From the NCBI GenBank assembly GCA_021373135.1, contig JAJFTH010000010.1, positions 186,001 through 250,000 of the forward strand: a DNA stretch of 64,000 nt, read 5' to 3'. A program made the translations under genes and the position numbers. Of this stretch, positions 18,088-26,773 are shown piece by piece; position 1 is the first letter of the stretch, and every line of letters starts with the position of its first letter. The DNA comes from Bacteroidales bacterium (GTDB lineage Bacteria; Bacteroidota; Bacteroidia; Bacteroidales; UBA1402). The notes beneath the pieces are model-generated. The model was not told the origin of the DNA, searched no databases, and saw only the letters and a list, made by a program, of their open reading frames with translations.

Positions 18088-19368
18088 ATGGAAATTTTTG
18101 TCATACTCGGTTTAATTTTTTTGAATGGTTTCTTAGCTCTTTCCGAAATGGCTTTGGTTTCTTCCAGAAAATCCCGTCTTGAAAGCGACTCCAAGCATGG
18201 AGACAATAAAGCAAAAAAAGCATTGGATTTAACCGGCAGCCCTGACAAATTTTTATCTACCATACAGATAGGAATTACCACCATTGGTATCTTGACCGGT
18301 ATTTTTTCCGGAGAAAGCATTGCGGACTGGCTTTACAAAGTCATTGTAAAAATTCCGGCACTGGAAGCTTCTTCCTATACCATTTCAGTAGTGGTCGTTG
18401 TTGTCCTGGTCACCTATTTTAGCCTGATATTCGGAGAGTTGATACCAAAAAGGATAGCCATGAGCAATCCGGAACGGTTTGCCAAAATGGTGGCCAACCC
18501 CATGAATTTTCTATCCAAGTTGGGGTCTCCATTTGTATACTTGCTTTCAATCAGCACCAAAGGATTCATGAAGCTATTTGGCATTTCAGCTACCACAACA
18601 AGTAAAGTGACCGAAGAAGAGATCAAGGCCATTCTGCAGGAAGGTACTGAAGAAGGTGAAATTCAGGAAGTCGAGCACGATATTGTTGAAAGAGCATTCA
18701 ATCTGGGCGACAGGGATGTCAACACTTTGATGACACATAGAAACGAACTTGTTTGGCTGGATATCGAGGACTCGCTTGACGAAATCAGAAAGACCATCAA
18801 CGCAGAAGTCCACAGTGTCTACCCGGTTGCAAGTGAACAATTGGATGAAATGGTAGGTGTCGTTTTTCTGAAAGAGTTTTTTGCAGACTTCAATGATCCC
18901 GATTTCAACCTCAAGAACTATATACGTCCGGCACAGTTCGTACCGGAGACCATGAACGGTTACAATGTACTGGAATTATTCAGGAAAAGCCAGAGATTTT
19001 ATGCCATTATCATCGATGAATACGGAAGTATTCAAGGAATGGTCACCATGAATGATCTCATGGAAGCTCTGGTGGGCAATATCCTCGAACCGGATGAGCA
19101 TGAAGAACAGATCATTCAGCGTGAAGACGGTTCCTGGCTGGTTGACGGTCAATATTCCTTTTATGATTTTTTGGCCTATTTTGACATGGAAGACCTGTAT
19201 CAGGAACATGATTACAATACATTAAGCGGCCTGATACTTGATATACTTGAAAGGATTCCGAATACAGCCGAGAAGCTCCGATGGAAAGATTTCGAGATGG
19301 AAATTGTAGATATGGATGCAGCCAGAATAGATAAGGTTCTGGTAAAACGAATTGAAGAAACTGAATAA
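18088..19368 (+). CDS. CNNM/CorC-type (DUF21-CBS-CorC_HlyC) membrane protein
   Basis: 426 residues. The N-terminal DUF21 domain (about 1-180) has three to four membrane segments and the motifs FLNGFLALSEMALVSSRKSR and GELIPKRIA. Two CBS motifs follow (about 200-325, ending in FYAIIIDEYGSIQGMVTMNDLMEALVG), then a C-terminal CorC_HlyC domain (about 335-420). These proteins, often mislabelled haemolysins, are linked to magnesium or cobalt efflux, with CBS domains sensing nucleotides. Stands alone; neighbours give no further clue. Confidence 0.9.
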   Translation: MEIFVILGLIFLNGFLALSEMALVSSRKSRLESDSKHGDNKAKKALDLTGSPDKFLSTIQIGITTIGILTGIFSGESIADWLYKVIVKIPALEASSYTISVVVVVVLVTYFSLIFGELIPKRIAMSNPERFAKMVANPMNFLSKLGSPFVYLLSISTKGFMKLFGISATTTSKVTEEEIKAILQEGTEEGEIQEVEHDIVERAFNLGDRDVNTLMTHRNELVWLDIEDSLDEIRKTINAEVHSVYPVASEQLDEMVGVVFLKEFFADFNDPDFNLKNYIRPAQFVPETMNGYNVLELFRKSQRFYAIIIDEYGSIQGMVTMNDLMEALVGNILEPDEHEEQIIQREDGSWLVDGQYSFYDFLAYFDMEDLYQEHDYNTLSGLILDILERIPNTAEKLRWKDFEMEIVDMDAARIDKVLVKRIEETE

Positions 19369-19469
19369 TCTTAATCTATTCTGAAAATGGTTTGGTTAAA
19401 TTTATTTATGATCAGTTGATATTTATCTAAAAAAGATATTTAAAATTTGCATTTAGAAGAACTAAACTG

Positions 19470-19477
19470 TATTTTTG
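19470..19477 (+). promoter_or_regulatory. Promoter (TTTG-20 nt-TATTTTTG) for the coiled-coil/zapA pair
   Basis: A TTTG -33 element at 19446-19449 and TATTTTTG at 19470-19477 have the ideal 20-nt spacing. A TTG codon within the -7 box could extend the next gene upstream but cannot be transcribed from this promoter, so the ATG at 19496 is the start. Confidence 0.7.
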
Positions 19478-19495
19478 TCTCAAATTGGTGTAAAA

Positions 19496-19789
19496 ATGAC
19501 GGATGAACAACAAAAAGTACTAACCAATTTTGAGACCAGGGTTAGACAACTCATGTTACTCTGTGAATCTCTCAGACAGGATAAGGCAGAATTAGAAAAA
19601 TCCTTGAATGCCAAAGAGATCGCTCTCAAAGAAGCGAAGGAAAACATCCAGGATTTGGCCACCAAGTATGACAATTTAAAGTTGGCAAAGATGATTACTC
19701 AGGGAGAATCAGATGTAAAAGGTGCTCAACAGAGATTGTCCAGATTAGTGCGGGAAATCGATAAATGCATTGCACTTATAAATGGATAA
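19496..19789 (+). CDS. Small coiled-coil protein encoded upstream of zapA
   Basis: 97 residues, nearly all helical with heptad-like spacing (LMLLCESLRQDKAELEKSLNAKE), with no membrane segment. Its stop overlaps the zapA ATG by one base (TAATG), so the two are translationally coupled. By position and structure it resembles a ZapB-like or cell-division-associated coiled coil, but sequence alone does not prove that. The start is set by the promoter at 19470-19477, which gives a very short leader of about 12 nt. Confidence 0.75.
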   Translation: MTDEQQKVLTNFETRVRQLMLLCESLRQDKAELEKSLNAKEIALKEAKENIQDLATKYDNLKLAKMITQGESDVKGAQQRLSRLVREIDKCIALING

Positions 19790-20091
19790 TGGCAATGGAT
19801 GATACATTCACAATCAACTTGTATATAGCAGACAAACACTATCCGCTAAGAATTAAAAGAAGCGAAGAAGAGCTTGTCCGTAAAGCAGCTAGGTTGATAA
19901 ACGATAAAATTGCTCTTTACCGGTCCCATTTCAAAATGGATGAATCGGAATTGGATATTAAAGACCTTTTGGCCATGGCAGCTTGCCAAATCGCCATTCA
20001 GGCTCTCAAAGCTGAAGAGCGCACGGATAACGGTCCTATCGCCGAGAGTATCATCCAGTTAAACAAGGAGTTGGAGGATTTTCTCCGATAA
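19789..20091 (+). CDS. zapA: Cell division protein ZapA
   Basis: 100 residues, the family's usual length. ZapA binds FtsZ and bundles its filaments at the division ring. FTINLYIADKHYPLRIKRSEEELVRKAARLIN is the N-terminal globular part; LLAMAACQIAIQAL begins the C-terminal helix used for dimerisation. The ATG at 19789 overlaps the upstream stop codon; an alternative ATG lies two codons downstream at 19795. Followed by a long terminator-like hairpin before rny. Confidence 0.88.
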   Translation: MAMDDTFTINLYIADKHYPLRIKRSEEELVRKAARLINDKIALYRSHFKMDESELDIKDLLAMAACQIAIQALKAEERTDNGPIAESIIQLNKELEDFLR

Positions 20092-20119
20092 TTTTTCGTT
20101 TTTAAGAAAACACATATAC

Positions 20120-20167
20120 CGCACGACATTCAATCAGGAAACACCTGATTGTTGTGGTGCGTTTTTT
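20120..20167 (+). terminator. Long hairpin terminator between zapA and rny
   Basis: CGCAC...CAATCAGG pairs with CCTGATTG...GTGCG (20120-20161) around a 5-nt loop and is followed directly by TTTTTT. It ends the zapA transcript or partly attenuates readthrough into rny, whose ATG is 24 nt downstream. Confidence 0.75.
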
Positions 20168-20190
20168 ATTATATACTAAAAAAAACAAAC

Positions 20191-21720
20191 ATGCAGATTG
20201 TGTTAATCATAGGAGCACTCATAGCCGGAGGTATAATTTCCGCACTTGGATTGCGTTTCGTGACCAATGCCAGATTCAAAAATATCATCAAAGAGGCCGA
20301 AGCTGAAGCCGAAGTGATCAAGAAGAACAAAATGCTCGAGGTAAAAGAAAAATTTCTGTCCCTCAAGTCTGATCTTGAAAAACAGGTGACTCAACGCAAC
20401 TCCAAAATCCAGGCAACAGAATCGAAATTGAAACAACGGGAATTGCAAATTAATCAGCGACTCGAGGATCTTCAGCGAAAAAAGAATGAAACCATCGCTG
20501 CCAAGGAAAACCTTGATGTACAGATGGAACTGATTGAGAAGAAAAAAGGTGAAATGGAGAAACTCCACAAGCAGGAGGTTGAAAGGCTTGAAGCCCTTTC
20601 CGGACTTTCAGCCGAAGAAGCCAAAGAGCGTCTCACAGAATCCCTGAAAGAAGAAGCCAAGACACAGGCAGCATCCTTTATCAACGAGATCATGGATGAC
20701 GCCAAGATGCAGGCCAACAAGGAAGCCAAACGCATCGTTGTCCAGACCATCCAGCGCGTAGCAACTGAAACTGCCATTGAAAACGCCGTTACCGTCTTTC
20801 ATATCGATTCCGATGAAATCAAGGGCCGCATCATCGGTCGTGAAGGTCGCAATATCCGTGCACTTGAAGCCGCCACCGGCATCGAAATCATCGTGGACGA
20901 CACCCCTGAAGCCATCGTTCTTTCCGGATTTGATCCCGTCCGTCGTGAAATCGCCCGTCTTTCACTTCATCAGCTGGTTACCGACGGCCGTATCCACCCT
21001 GCACGCATTGAAGAAGTGGTTGCCAAAGTCCGAAAACAAATAGAAGAAGAAATACTGGAAACAGGAAAACGTACCACCATCGACTTAGGCGTACACGGTT
21101 TACACCCTGAACTGATCCGGATGGTCGGTCGTATGAAATACCGTTCCTCTTACGGTCAAAACCTATTGCAACATGCTCGTGAAACAGCCAACCTTTGTGC
21201 TACCATGGCATCCGAACTCGGCCTGAACCCTAAAAAAGCCCGTCGCGCCGGTTTGCTTCACGATATAGGCAAAGTGCCCGATGATGAGCCGGAATTGCCA
21301 CATGCACTCCTTGGCATGAAGCTGGCCGAAAAATACAAGGAAAAGCCCGAAATCTGCAACGCCATCGGTGCTCACCACGATGAATGCGAGATGCAAACCC
21401 TTCTGGCTCCTATCGTACAAGTCTGTGATGCCATTTCCGGTGCCCGTCCGGGTGCCCGCCGTGAAATCGTGGAAGCCTATATCAAACGTCTCAACGATCT
21501 CGAACAACTTGCCCTCTCCTACCCGGGTGTTCTCAAGACTTACGCCATCCAGGCCGGCCGCGAGCTCCGCGTCATCGTAGGTGCAGACAAGATTGACGAT
21601 AAAGAGACCGAAAGCCTCTCCAACGACATCGCCAAAAAGATTCAGGACGAAATGACCTACCCTGGCCAAGTCAAGATTACCGTCATCCGTGAAACAAGAG
21701 CTGTCAGCTACGCTAAATAA
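20191..21720 (+). CDS. rny: Ribonuclease Y
   Basis: 509 residues from the ATG at 20191; an upstream in-frame start would lie within the terminator stem and is rejected. An N-terminal membrane anchor (about 1-20) is followed by a long charged coiled coil (25-190), a KH RNA-binding domain ([10 protein letters not shown]) and an HD domain with [12 protein letters not shown] and GAHHDE metal ligands. RNase Y is a membrane-tethered endoribonuclease that starts mRNA decay. The HD and KH parts are GC-richer and use more C-ending codons than neighbouring genes, as expected for a well-expressed conserved gene. Confidence 0.95.
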   Translation: MQIVLIIGALIAGGIISALGLRFVTNARFKNIIKEAEAEAEVIKKNKMLEVKEKFLSLKSDLEKQVTQRNSKIQATESKLKQRELQINQRLEDLQRKKNETIAAKENLDVQMELIEKKKGEMEKLHKQEVERLEALSGLSAEEAKERLTESLKEEAKTQAASFINEIMDDAKMQANKEAKRIVVQTIQRVATETAIENAVTVFHIDSDEIKGRIIGREGRNIRALEAATGIEIIVDDTPEAIVLSGFDPVRREIARLSLHQLVTDGRIHPARIEEVVAKVRKQIEEEILETGKRTTIDLGVHGLHPELIRMVGRMKYRSSYGQNLLQHARETANLCATMASELGLNPKKARRAGLLHDIGKVPDDEPELPHALLGMKLAEKYKEKPEICNAIGAHHDECEMQTLLAPIVQVCDAISGARPGARREIVEAYIKRLNDLEQLALSYPGVLKTYAIQAGRELRVIVGADKIDDKETESLSNDIAKKIQDEMTYPGQVKITVIRETRAVSYAK

Positions 21721-21757
21721 ACGCTGATAGGACTAACTGATTTCCAAACAAAAATAT

Positions 21758-21792
21758 AGCGCAAAATTCAATGATGGATTTTGCGCTTTTTA
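21758..21792 (+). terminator. Terminator of rny
   Basis: Stem AGCGCAAAAT / ATTTTGCGCT (21758-21767 with 21778-21787) followed by TTTTT, 38 nt past the stop codon. Confidence 0.8.
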
Positions 21793-21877
21793 ATTTTCCG
21801 AACCTTCGAGAAAGTCAACGAATTTAGGAGCTTCTCATGTTACTCGAAATCAGCCAACATGATCAATGCCAAAAAAA

Positions 21878-22540
21878 CTATTTCACATAAGATCGGATCA
21901 ATTGCTTCCATAGCAAATACCCTTCTGCCAAAAGATGGAGTCCGTCGTTGGTATACTTCTTGTCCAAACTTTGAGTTCCAGGAGTAACGAAGTGTGAATA
22001 GAGGTCAATATATGTGCATTTATTTTCTTTTGCCAGGATTTCCAGCCCCTTATTCACATCAATAATCACTTGGCTCTTATGATGAATTTTCGGGTAATTG
22101 TTGAATTCATCATTTACCGGAAGCAAACTTTCGATATAAAGTTTTGTTTTGGGAGAATCCGTCCTAATCTTATAAATCAGCTTCCTGTGCATCATCAAAA
22201 TAATATCTGCAGTCAAATCATGAGAGACATCATTGATACCAATCATCAGGAAGATTTTAGCCGGTTTACCTTTCAATATGGGATCGATGCGATCGTATAC
22301 ACCCATTACTACATCCCCACTAATGCCCCGATTCTTTATATGAGGATTCTCAAAAAGCTCAGCCCATTCACAAAAATCAGTGATGCTATTACCCAAAAAG
22401 ACTATATCTGAAGACTTTATAGGCAATTTATCAAACAACGTTGCATGTTGATTGTAATAGATACCATACTTTTCTTTCTGAGAAAAACTGTTTGATAGCA
22501 CAATCATGCAGAAAGCCAAAAACAACCATATTTTTTTCAT
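21878..22540 (-). CDS. Secreted SGNH/GDSL-family hydrolase
   Basis: 220 residues from the ATG at 22540, where a signal peptide starts (MKKIWLFLAFCMIVLSNSFS). SGNH blocks are visible: FLGNSITDF (block I, nucleophile Ser in GNS), RGISGD (block II), IGINDVSHD (block III) and DGLHLLAEGY (block V, Asp-His). Such enzymes remove acetyl or other acyl groups from sugars and lipids. It is the last gene of the minus-strand operon, 43 nt after a membrane acetyltransferase gene, so an O-acetyl-esterase acting on imported or surface glycans is plausible. Confidence 0.85.
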   Translation of the reverse strand: MKKIWLFLAFCMIVLSNSFSQKEKYGIYYNQHATLFDKLPIKSSDIVFLGNSITDFCEWAELFENPHIKNRGISGDVVMGVYDRIDPILKGKPAKIFLMIGINDVSHDLTADIILMMHRKLIYKIRTDSPKTKLYIESLLPVNDEFNNYPKIHHKSQVIIDVNKGLEILAKENKCTYIDLYSHFVTPGTQSLDKKYTNDGLHLLAEGYLLWKQLIRSYVK

Positions 22541-22583
22541 TTGAATTTTGCGCTTTGTAGTATATCCCGATTGCCGGAAAACA

Positions 22584-23759
22584 TCATATTTTAATATAAA
22601 TTTTCTTCTTGTATAAGATATATCCGATAGCCCAGTTAACGCCGACAAACAACAAAGCAAAGGCCAAAGAACCGGCATAATCTCCAAAAAACGGTTGTAA
22701 CAGGTATTTATAAAGATACGTCTTCAGACCGATCAACTCACCGTCAACACCGTAAATACAAAGAAAACTGCCAGTTAGGATGGACAGTACCGCTCCTGTT
22801 GTGTAAATGAATAAAGGATTGACCCCAAAAGATTCAAAGAACCTGCTCCAGGTTTTGTAACCTTTAATATCAATGATCCAGATGAGCAAGGCCAGTAAAC
22901 TGGATGCAAACCCGCAAGTAACCAATACAAATGTAGGAGACCATATTTTCTTGCTGATAGGACATCCGTAACTTAATAAAAATCCGGAAAAGGTAAGTAT
23001 CGTGCCAACCAGAAATAGCCGCTGAATACGTTTACTATTTTCTTTGACACCCATCATCAGTTCCCCGCACCAAAATCCTATCAACACATGGCAGATGGCA
23101 GGAATGGTACTAAGCAATCCCTCCGGGTCAAAATTCAACCCGGCATCTTTATACATATGATTGACGCCAAGGATTGACCTGTCTATAACAGAAATAATAT
23201 TCTGTTCGCTTTGCTCGAATCCATTGCCAAAAATCAATATCAGGAAATAGGCAAAAAGAGTGGTGAGAACCAACACCGGGATATATTTATGTTTTATCAC
23301 TATGGCAATGATAGCAGTTGCTCCGTAACACAAAGCCAGCCTCGGTAATACACCCAAAAGCCGGAGATGTGCAAAGTCTGAAACAGACTGCAGGAAACGC
23401 TCTCCGAATGCCATATTTTCACTTGCCAAAGAATTGAAGTTTCTAAAAGATAGAGACAACCAGGCGATTGCCAAACCAATAGCATAAATGACTACCGTCC
23501 GTTTCACTATTTTCCGGACAGCCGATTTACTAAATTCAAAATTATATTTCCGCAAAGAGATATAGGTCGATATCCCCATGATAAACATAAAAAACGGAAA
23601 CACCAAATCGGTTGGAGTCAGTCCTATCCAGGAAGCATGATCGAGAGGCGCATATATCGCCGACCAAGAACCAGGATTGTTTACCAATATCATTCCTGCG
23701 ATGGTAATACCTCTAAGTACATCCAAGGCCAGTATTCGCTGATTTTCATCTGTTTTCAT
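22584..23759 (-). CDS. HGSNAT-like transmembrane acyltransferase (DUF5009/YeiB-like)
   Basis: 391 residues with about ten membrane segments. The N-terminus has the family pattern RILALDVLRGITIAGMILVN and H41-A-S-W-I-G-L-T-P-T-D-L-V-F-P-F-F, where the His corresponds to the active-site histidine of lysosomal heparan-alpha-glucosaminide N-acetyltransferase. That enzyme takes acetyl from cytosolic acetyl-CoA and puts it on terminal glucosamine on the other side of the membrane. Bacterial members are common in glycan-utilisation loci. A role in re-acetylating de-N-acetylated amino sugars in the periplasm is inference from context. Confidence 0.85.
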   Translation of the reverse strand: MKTDENQRILALDVLRGITIAGMILVNNPGSWSAIYAPLDHASWIGLTPTDLVFPFFMFIMGISTYISLRKYNFEFSKSAVRKIVKRTVVIYAIGLAIAWLSLSFRNFNSLASENMAFGERFLQSVSDFAHLRLLGVLPRLALCYGATAIIAIVIKHKYIPVLVLTTLFAYFLILIFGNGFEQSEQNIISVIDRSILGVNHMYKDAGLNFDPEGLLSTIPAICHVLIGFWCGELMMGVKENSKRIQRLFLVGTILTFSGFLLSYGCPISKKIWSPTFVLVTCGFASSLLALLIWIIDIKGYKTWSRFFESFGVNPLFIYTTGAVLSILTGSFLCIYGVDGELIGLKTYLYKYLLQPFFGDYAGSLAFALLFVGVNWAIGYILYKKKIYIKI

Positions 23760-23844
23760 ACAATAAAAATATTAAAAATAAAATAAAGTCATAACCATTC
23801 CATATATATTTTTTTAGTGATCACTTTTTTCAGGTTCAAGATGT

Positions 23845-26370
23845 TTAAAGTTTTATTATCTTGACTCTTTGTCTGAATCCGTCTTTCCCTGCAACGGTCA
23901 CTAAATAAGTGCCCAAACGTAAATTGGAACCAAATCTGAACTGAGAGGCATTTGCATCTAGTTTTATCCGATCAACTACATTACCCAGCAAATCATATAC
24001 GACTATGCTTGAGATCAGCGTTGGGGCTTGAATCAAGAAATCATTGGTTGATGGATTCGGTGAAACATTTATAGATAGACGGTTAACTTCTTTCAGAGCA
24101 CTTATAAAAGTTTCGTTGTAGACATAATTAAATCTTCCGCCCGGAGCGACATCGCCGTTCACGTAGAAATCCATGATATTTCCATCTTCCTGCATATTGT
24201 CACTCCATTTGAATTCGAAATTAATTGGAACACTTTCTGCTATACCAAGCAATGTGCGTTTAATTTTTATGACTAACGTTTTCCCATTTATTGAATATGC
24301 CGCTGAGCCTGCCTTTTGCCAGTACCATGAATCAGTGCTCTTTTCAACAGTGGCAGAATCTTCAGGATTAACTCTGTTCACCACATAGTCATAGCCTTCC
24401 CAACCTGTGGTTTTGTCACGATCCACATCAATAAAGAGCCGCATCCAGTTCGCATTTGCCTTATCGGTAAGACTTTCGGCCGTTTCTACATAGAAATAGA
24501 TATAGGAAGGATCTCTGGCCACTTTAGCACTGACAATATCATTCCGTCCGGTTGTGTTGGTATAGACAAGTGAGCCTTGACCTGCAGCATTACGATGCAG
24601 CACATTGCCTTTGTATGATTTGTATTCTGGTTTAACTCCTTCCCAACTTGTTATATCCTGCATATTGATGTTTTTTTGAGCAGAGACAGCTTCCGGTAAA
24701 TCCATTCCTTTGAATCTACGTATATTACTAATAAGTTGGATGTAATAAACATCACCCTTGTTTCCCCATGATTTCACAGGTTCAATATCACGACTCTTAT
24801 CCGCATTGTATTGATCTACAAAACCCATCGGTATGCCCCAATTAGACCAACGGCCAGCGACCCACTCATTCCAGCCGGTTACAAACACCAGATCCGGATC
24901 AAGTACATGAGCTCTTTCCCATTGTTCTTGAAAGTTGAGTCCTTTAAGATAGGCTTCGGCTGATGTGTCCTGTTTGTTTGCCTGTGTATAGCTGCGTCCG
25001 TAGGTCTCATAAGCAGGGCCACTCTTAAATTCATACATATTAAATGCACAACAACTGCCACCTGTATAATCACAGGCATTCTGACCGACACCGACTGTTA
25101 CTTCTTCATAGCCACCATCTGTTTTAGGGGCATAGCCTTTTTGCGGGGCGATTTCCAGCCAACCCCATTGATCCTTCCGTTTTGGACCACAAGCATAATC
25201 TGGTTGACCTGGACGAAAGGTAAAAAAATTCTTTATGACATTTATTCTTGCCAGGTTAATTCCGTTTTCGGCAACCTGAACCGGCGTATGCTCTGTCCCT
25301 GTTGTCAAAGATGTAAAATTATTTATTGAAGAGCCATAAGATATTCTGCTATCATAGTAGCCACTCACTCGTAATCCGGCATAATAGCTGACAGCAGAAT
25401 TAGTACCGTTCATCCATTTCCAAACACCAACGGTTTCAGTACCATTGGACAAATCCCATATATAATCACCGGCGGGCTGTGTCGGAAAAGTCAATGTGAT
25501 GTAGGCATTATCTTCGAAATTGACAATGGTATCTACAGCAACCGGAGTGCCGGCAACACTTTGAGTATATGATGTATTCCACTTATAAAGACTAAAGGTC
25601 AGACTTCCAATATTATTGGAATAGCTTGGACAACAGGCACTGATAGCTGAGAAAGAAGATGTGGCCGTAAATTTAAGACTTGCGTTATGGCCACGCTGAA
25701 CTGATAGTTCGGGATAAGCCATGATCAAAGGCTTGTCATGCCACATAAACCACAAATCTTTATACAATTGAGGTTCATATAAATCTGTGTATAATTCATT
25801 GATAGACGTTACCTCATCCGAAGTAGCGCCGAACGGTAAGATAAATCCAATTTTAGGGGTATTTACGCCATCCTGTCTTGCCTGCTCCCAAACCTTCAGC
25901 AACTCCATGTAGGATGATTTCCAAGTAAAAGATCCGTTTGTACAATCAAAAAAAACCACATCAACACCAGCATCGGCCAACATCTCTGCATGTTTTCGCA
26001 AGACCCAGTCATCTGTTGTACGATAGTAACCAAACAGGGGCTGATCCCACCAGAAAACACCACCCTCTATTCCTTTCCATAGTGTATTACTTGAATTGGT
26101 TGCAGCAGTAGGATCATTCAATAGAATCTGCGAAATATCCATTACTTCAGGTGTTGCTATATCATCGCAATGCCATGTCCAATAAAACAAGCCTATGTAT
26201 TTTCCGCCTCTGGCATCTCCTGTTTGTGTTATATCCGGCAGCTTTCTGCCTAAGCCATCGGTTGCTGTCCATTGATTACTAATTGTTTCAGAGACCTGAG
26301 AACAGAGTATATCCGAGAACAAAACAACATTCATAAAAAAAAATAATTTGAGCATTTTGTTTGTCTTCAT
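23845..26370 (-). CDS. Secreted glycoside hydrolase family 71/99-like protein with CBM9-like and T9SS domains
   Basis: 841 residues from the ATG at 26370, just before a signal peptide (MLKLFFFMNVVLFSDILC). The first 500 residues resemble GH71/GH99-like TIM barrels: GKYIGLFYWTWHCDD, GVFWWDQPLFGYYRTTDDWVLRKHAEMLADAGVDVVFFD and VFVTGWNEWVAGRW. A CBM9-like domain follows (about 580-740; ARDPSYIYFYVETAE and RLFIDVDRDKTTGWEGYDYVVN). The end is a T9SS sorting domain (SINVSPNPSTNDF, LGTYLVTVAG, RVKIIKL). The substrate cannot be named. It sits between the kinase-etherase operon and the acetyltransferase gene on the same strand. Confidence 0.8.
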   Translation of the reverse strand: MKTNKMLKLFFFMNVVLFSDILCSQVSETISNQWTATDGLGRKLPDITQTGDARGGKYIGLFYWTWHCDDIATPEVMDISQILLNDPTAATNSSNTLWKGIEGGVFWWDQPLFGYYRTTDDWVLRKHAEMLADAGVDVVFFDCTNGSFTWKSSYMELLKVWEQARQDGVNTPKIGFILPFGATSDEVTSINELYTDLYEPQLYKDLWFMWHDKPLIMAYPELSVQRGHNASLKFTATSSFSAISACCPSYSNNIGSLTFSLYKWNTSYTQSVAGTPVAVDTIVNFEDNAYITLTFPTQPAGDYIWDLSNGTETVGVWKWMNGTNSAVSYYAGLRVSGYYDSRISYGSSINNFTSLTTGTEHTPVQVAENGINLARINVIKNFFTFRPGQPDYACGPKRKDQWGWLEIAPQKGYAPKTDGGYEEVTVGVGQNACDYTGGSCCAFNMYEFKSGPAYETYGRSYTQANKQDTSAEAYLKGLNFQEQWERAHVLDPDLVFVTGWNEWVAGRWSNWGIPMGFVDQYNADKSRDIEPVKSWGNKGDVYYIQLISNIRRFKGMDLPEAVSAQKNINMQDITSWEGVKPEYKSYKGNVLHRNAAGQGSLVYTNTTGRNDIVSAKVARDPSYIYFYVETAESLTDKANANWMRLFIDVDRDKTTGWEGYDYVVNRVNPEDSATVEKSTDSWYWQKAGSAAYSINGKTLVIKIKRTLLGIAESVPINFEFKWSDNMQEDGNIMDFYVNGDVAPGGRFNYVYNETFISALKEVNRLSINVSPNPSTNDFLIQAPTLISSIVVYDLLGNVVDRIKLDANASQFRFGSNLRLGTYLVTVAGKDGFRQRVKIIKL

Positions 26371-26498
26371 TGCAATAATATTAGAATTTGAATCACCTGT
26401 ATTTTTAATCCAACTACATAAAAAAGAATCTGAATACATGCAACCCCAAAGAAGACATGCACTAAGAAATAATTAATAAAAAAACAAGAACCGATCAG

Positions 26499-26521
26499 TA
26501 GTGGGCATTTAAAACCCACTA
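26499..26521 (-). terminator. Possible terminator hairpin after the MurK-MurQ fusion region
   Basis: Inverted repeat TAGTGGG / CCCACTA around a 9-nt loop; on the minus strand a T-run (TTCTTGTTTTTTT) begins about 8 nt later. Weak but the only hairpin in the 403-bp gap between 26371 and 26773. Confidence 0.4.
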
Positions 26522-26715
26522 ATTATTAATAATTCATAATCGAATTCTTTGACATCTTTGTAATTGCGTTTCGTAAGAATCTCATTTATAGGTTTTATCC
26601 AGTATCCGGGAATGCGACCTGCACCTGGTAAGCAAACTTCGGGATGACGCGGACTTGCTATATCTTTCAAATCGCGATTTATTCGCCTGTTCGCCACCAA
26701 CCCGAACTCAATCAA
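26509..26715 (-). pseudogene. Open frame or gene remnant of 68 codons
   Basis: A 68-codon frame that opens with TTG and has no promoter or ribosome-binding context. Its middle (DIASPRHPEVCLPGAGRIPGY and onward) reads like real protein with mixed composition rather than random translation, which suggests the 3' remnant of a lost gene. I do not recognise the family. The stop codon lies in a hairpin. The rest of the gap is AT-rich and shows nothing. Confidence 0.25.
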
Positions 26716-26773
26716 AAATCATCAGCATGTCAAAGATCTTTTGTATTTCGGCACTATGGCCGCGTAAACATCG

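Noticed and set aside
20092..20190. 6S RNA, which sits next to zapA in many proteobacteria
   Set aside because: The gap to rny is only 99 bp and holds one hairpin with a T-run; there is no room for a 6S-type structure of about 180 nt.
21163..21669. Minus-strand open frame of 168 codons inside rny
   Set aside because: Antisense shadow of the conserved HD domain of RNase Y, open only because that region is GC-richer.
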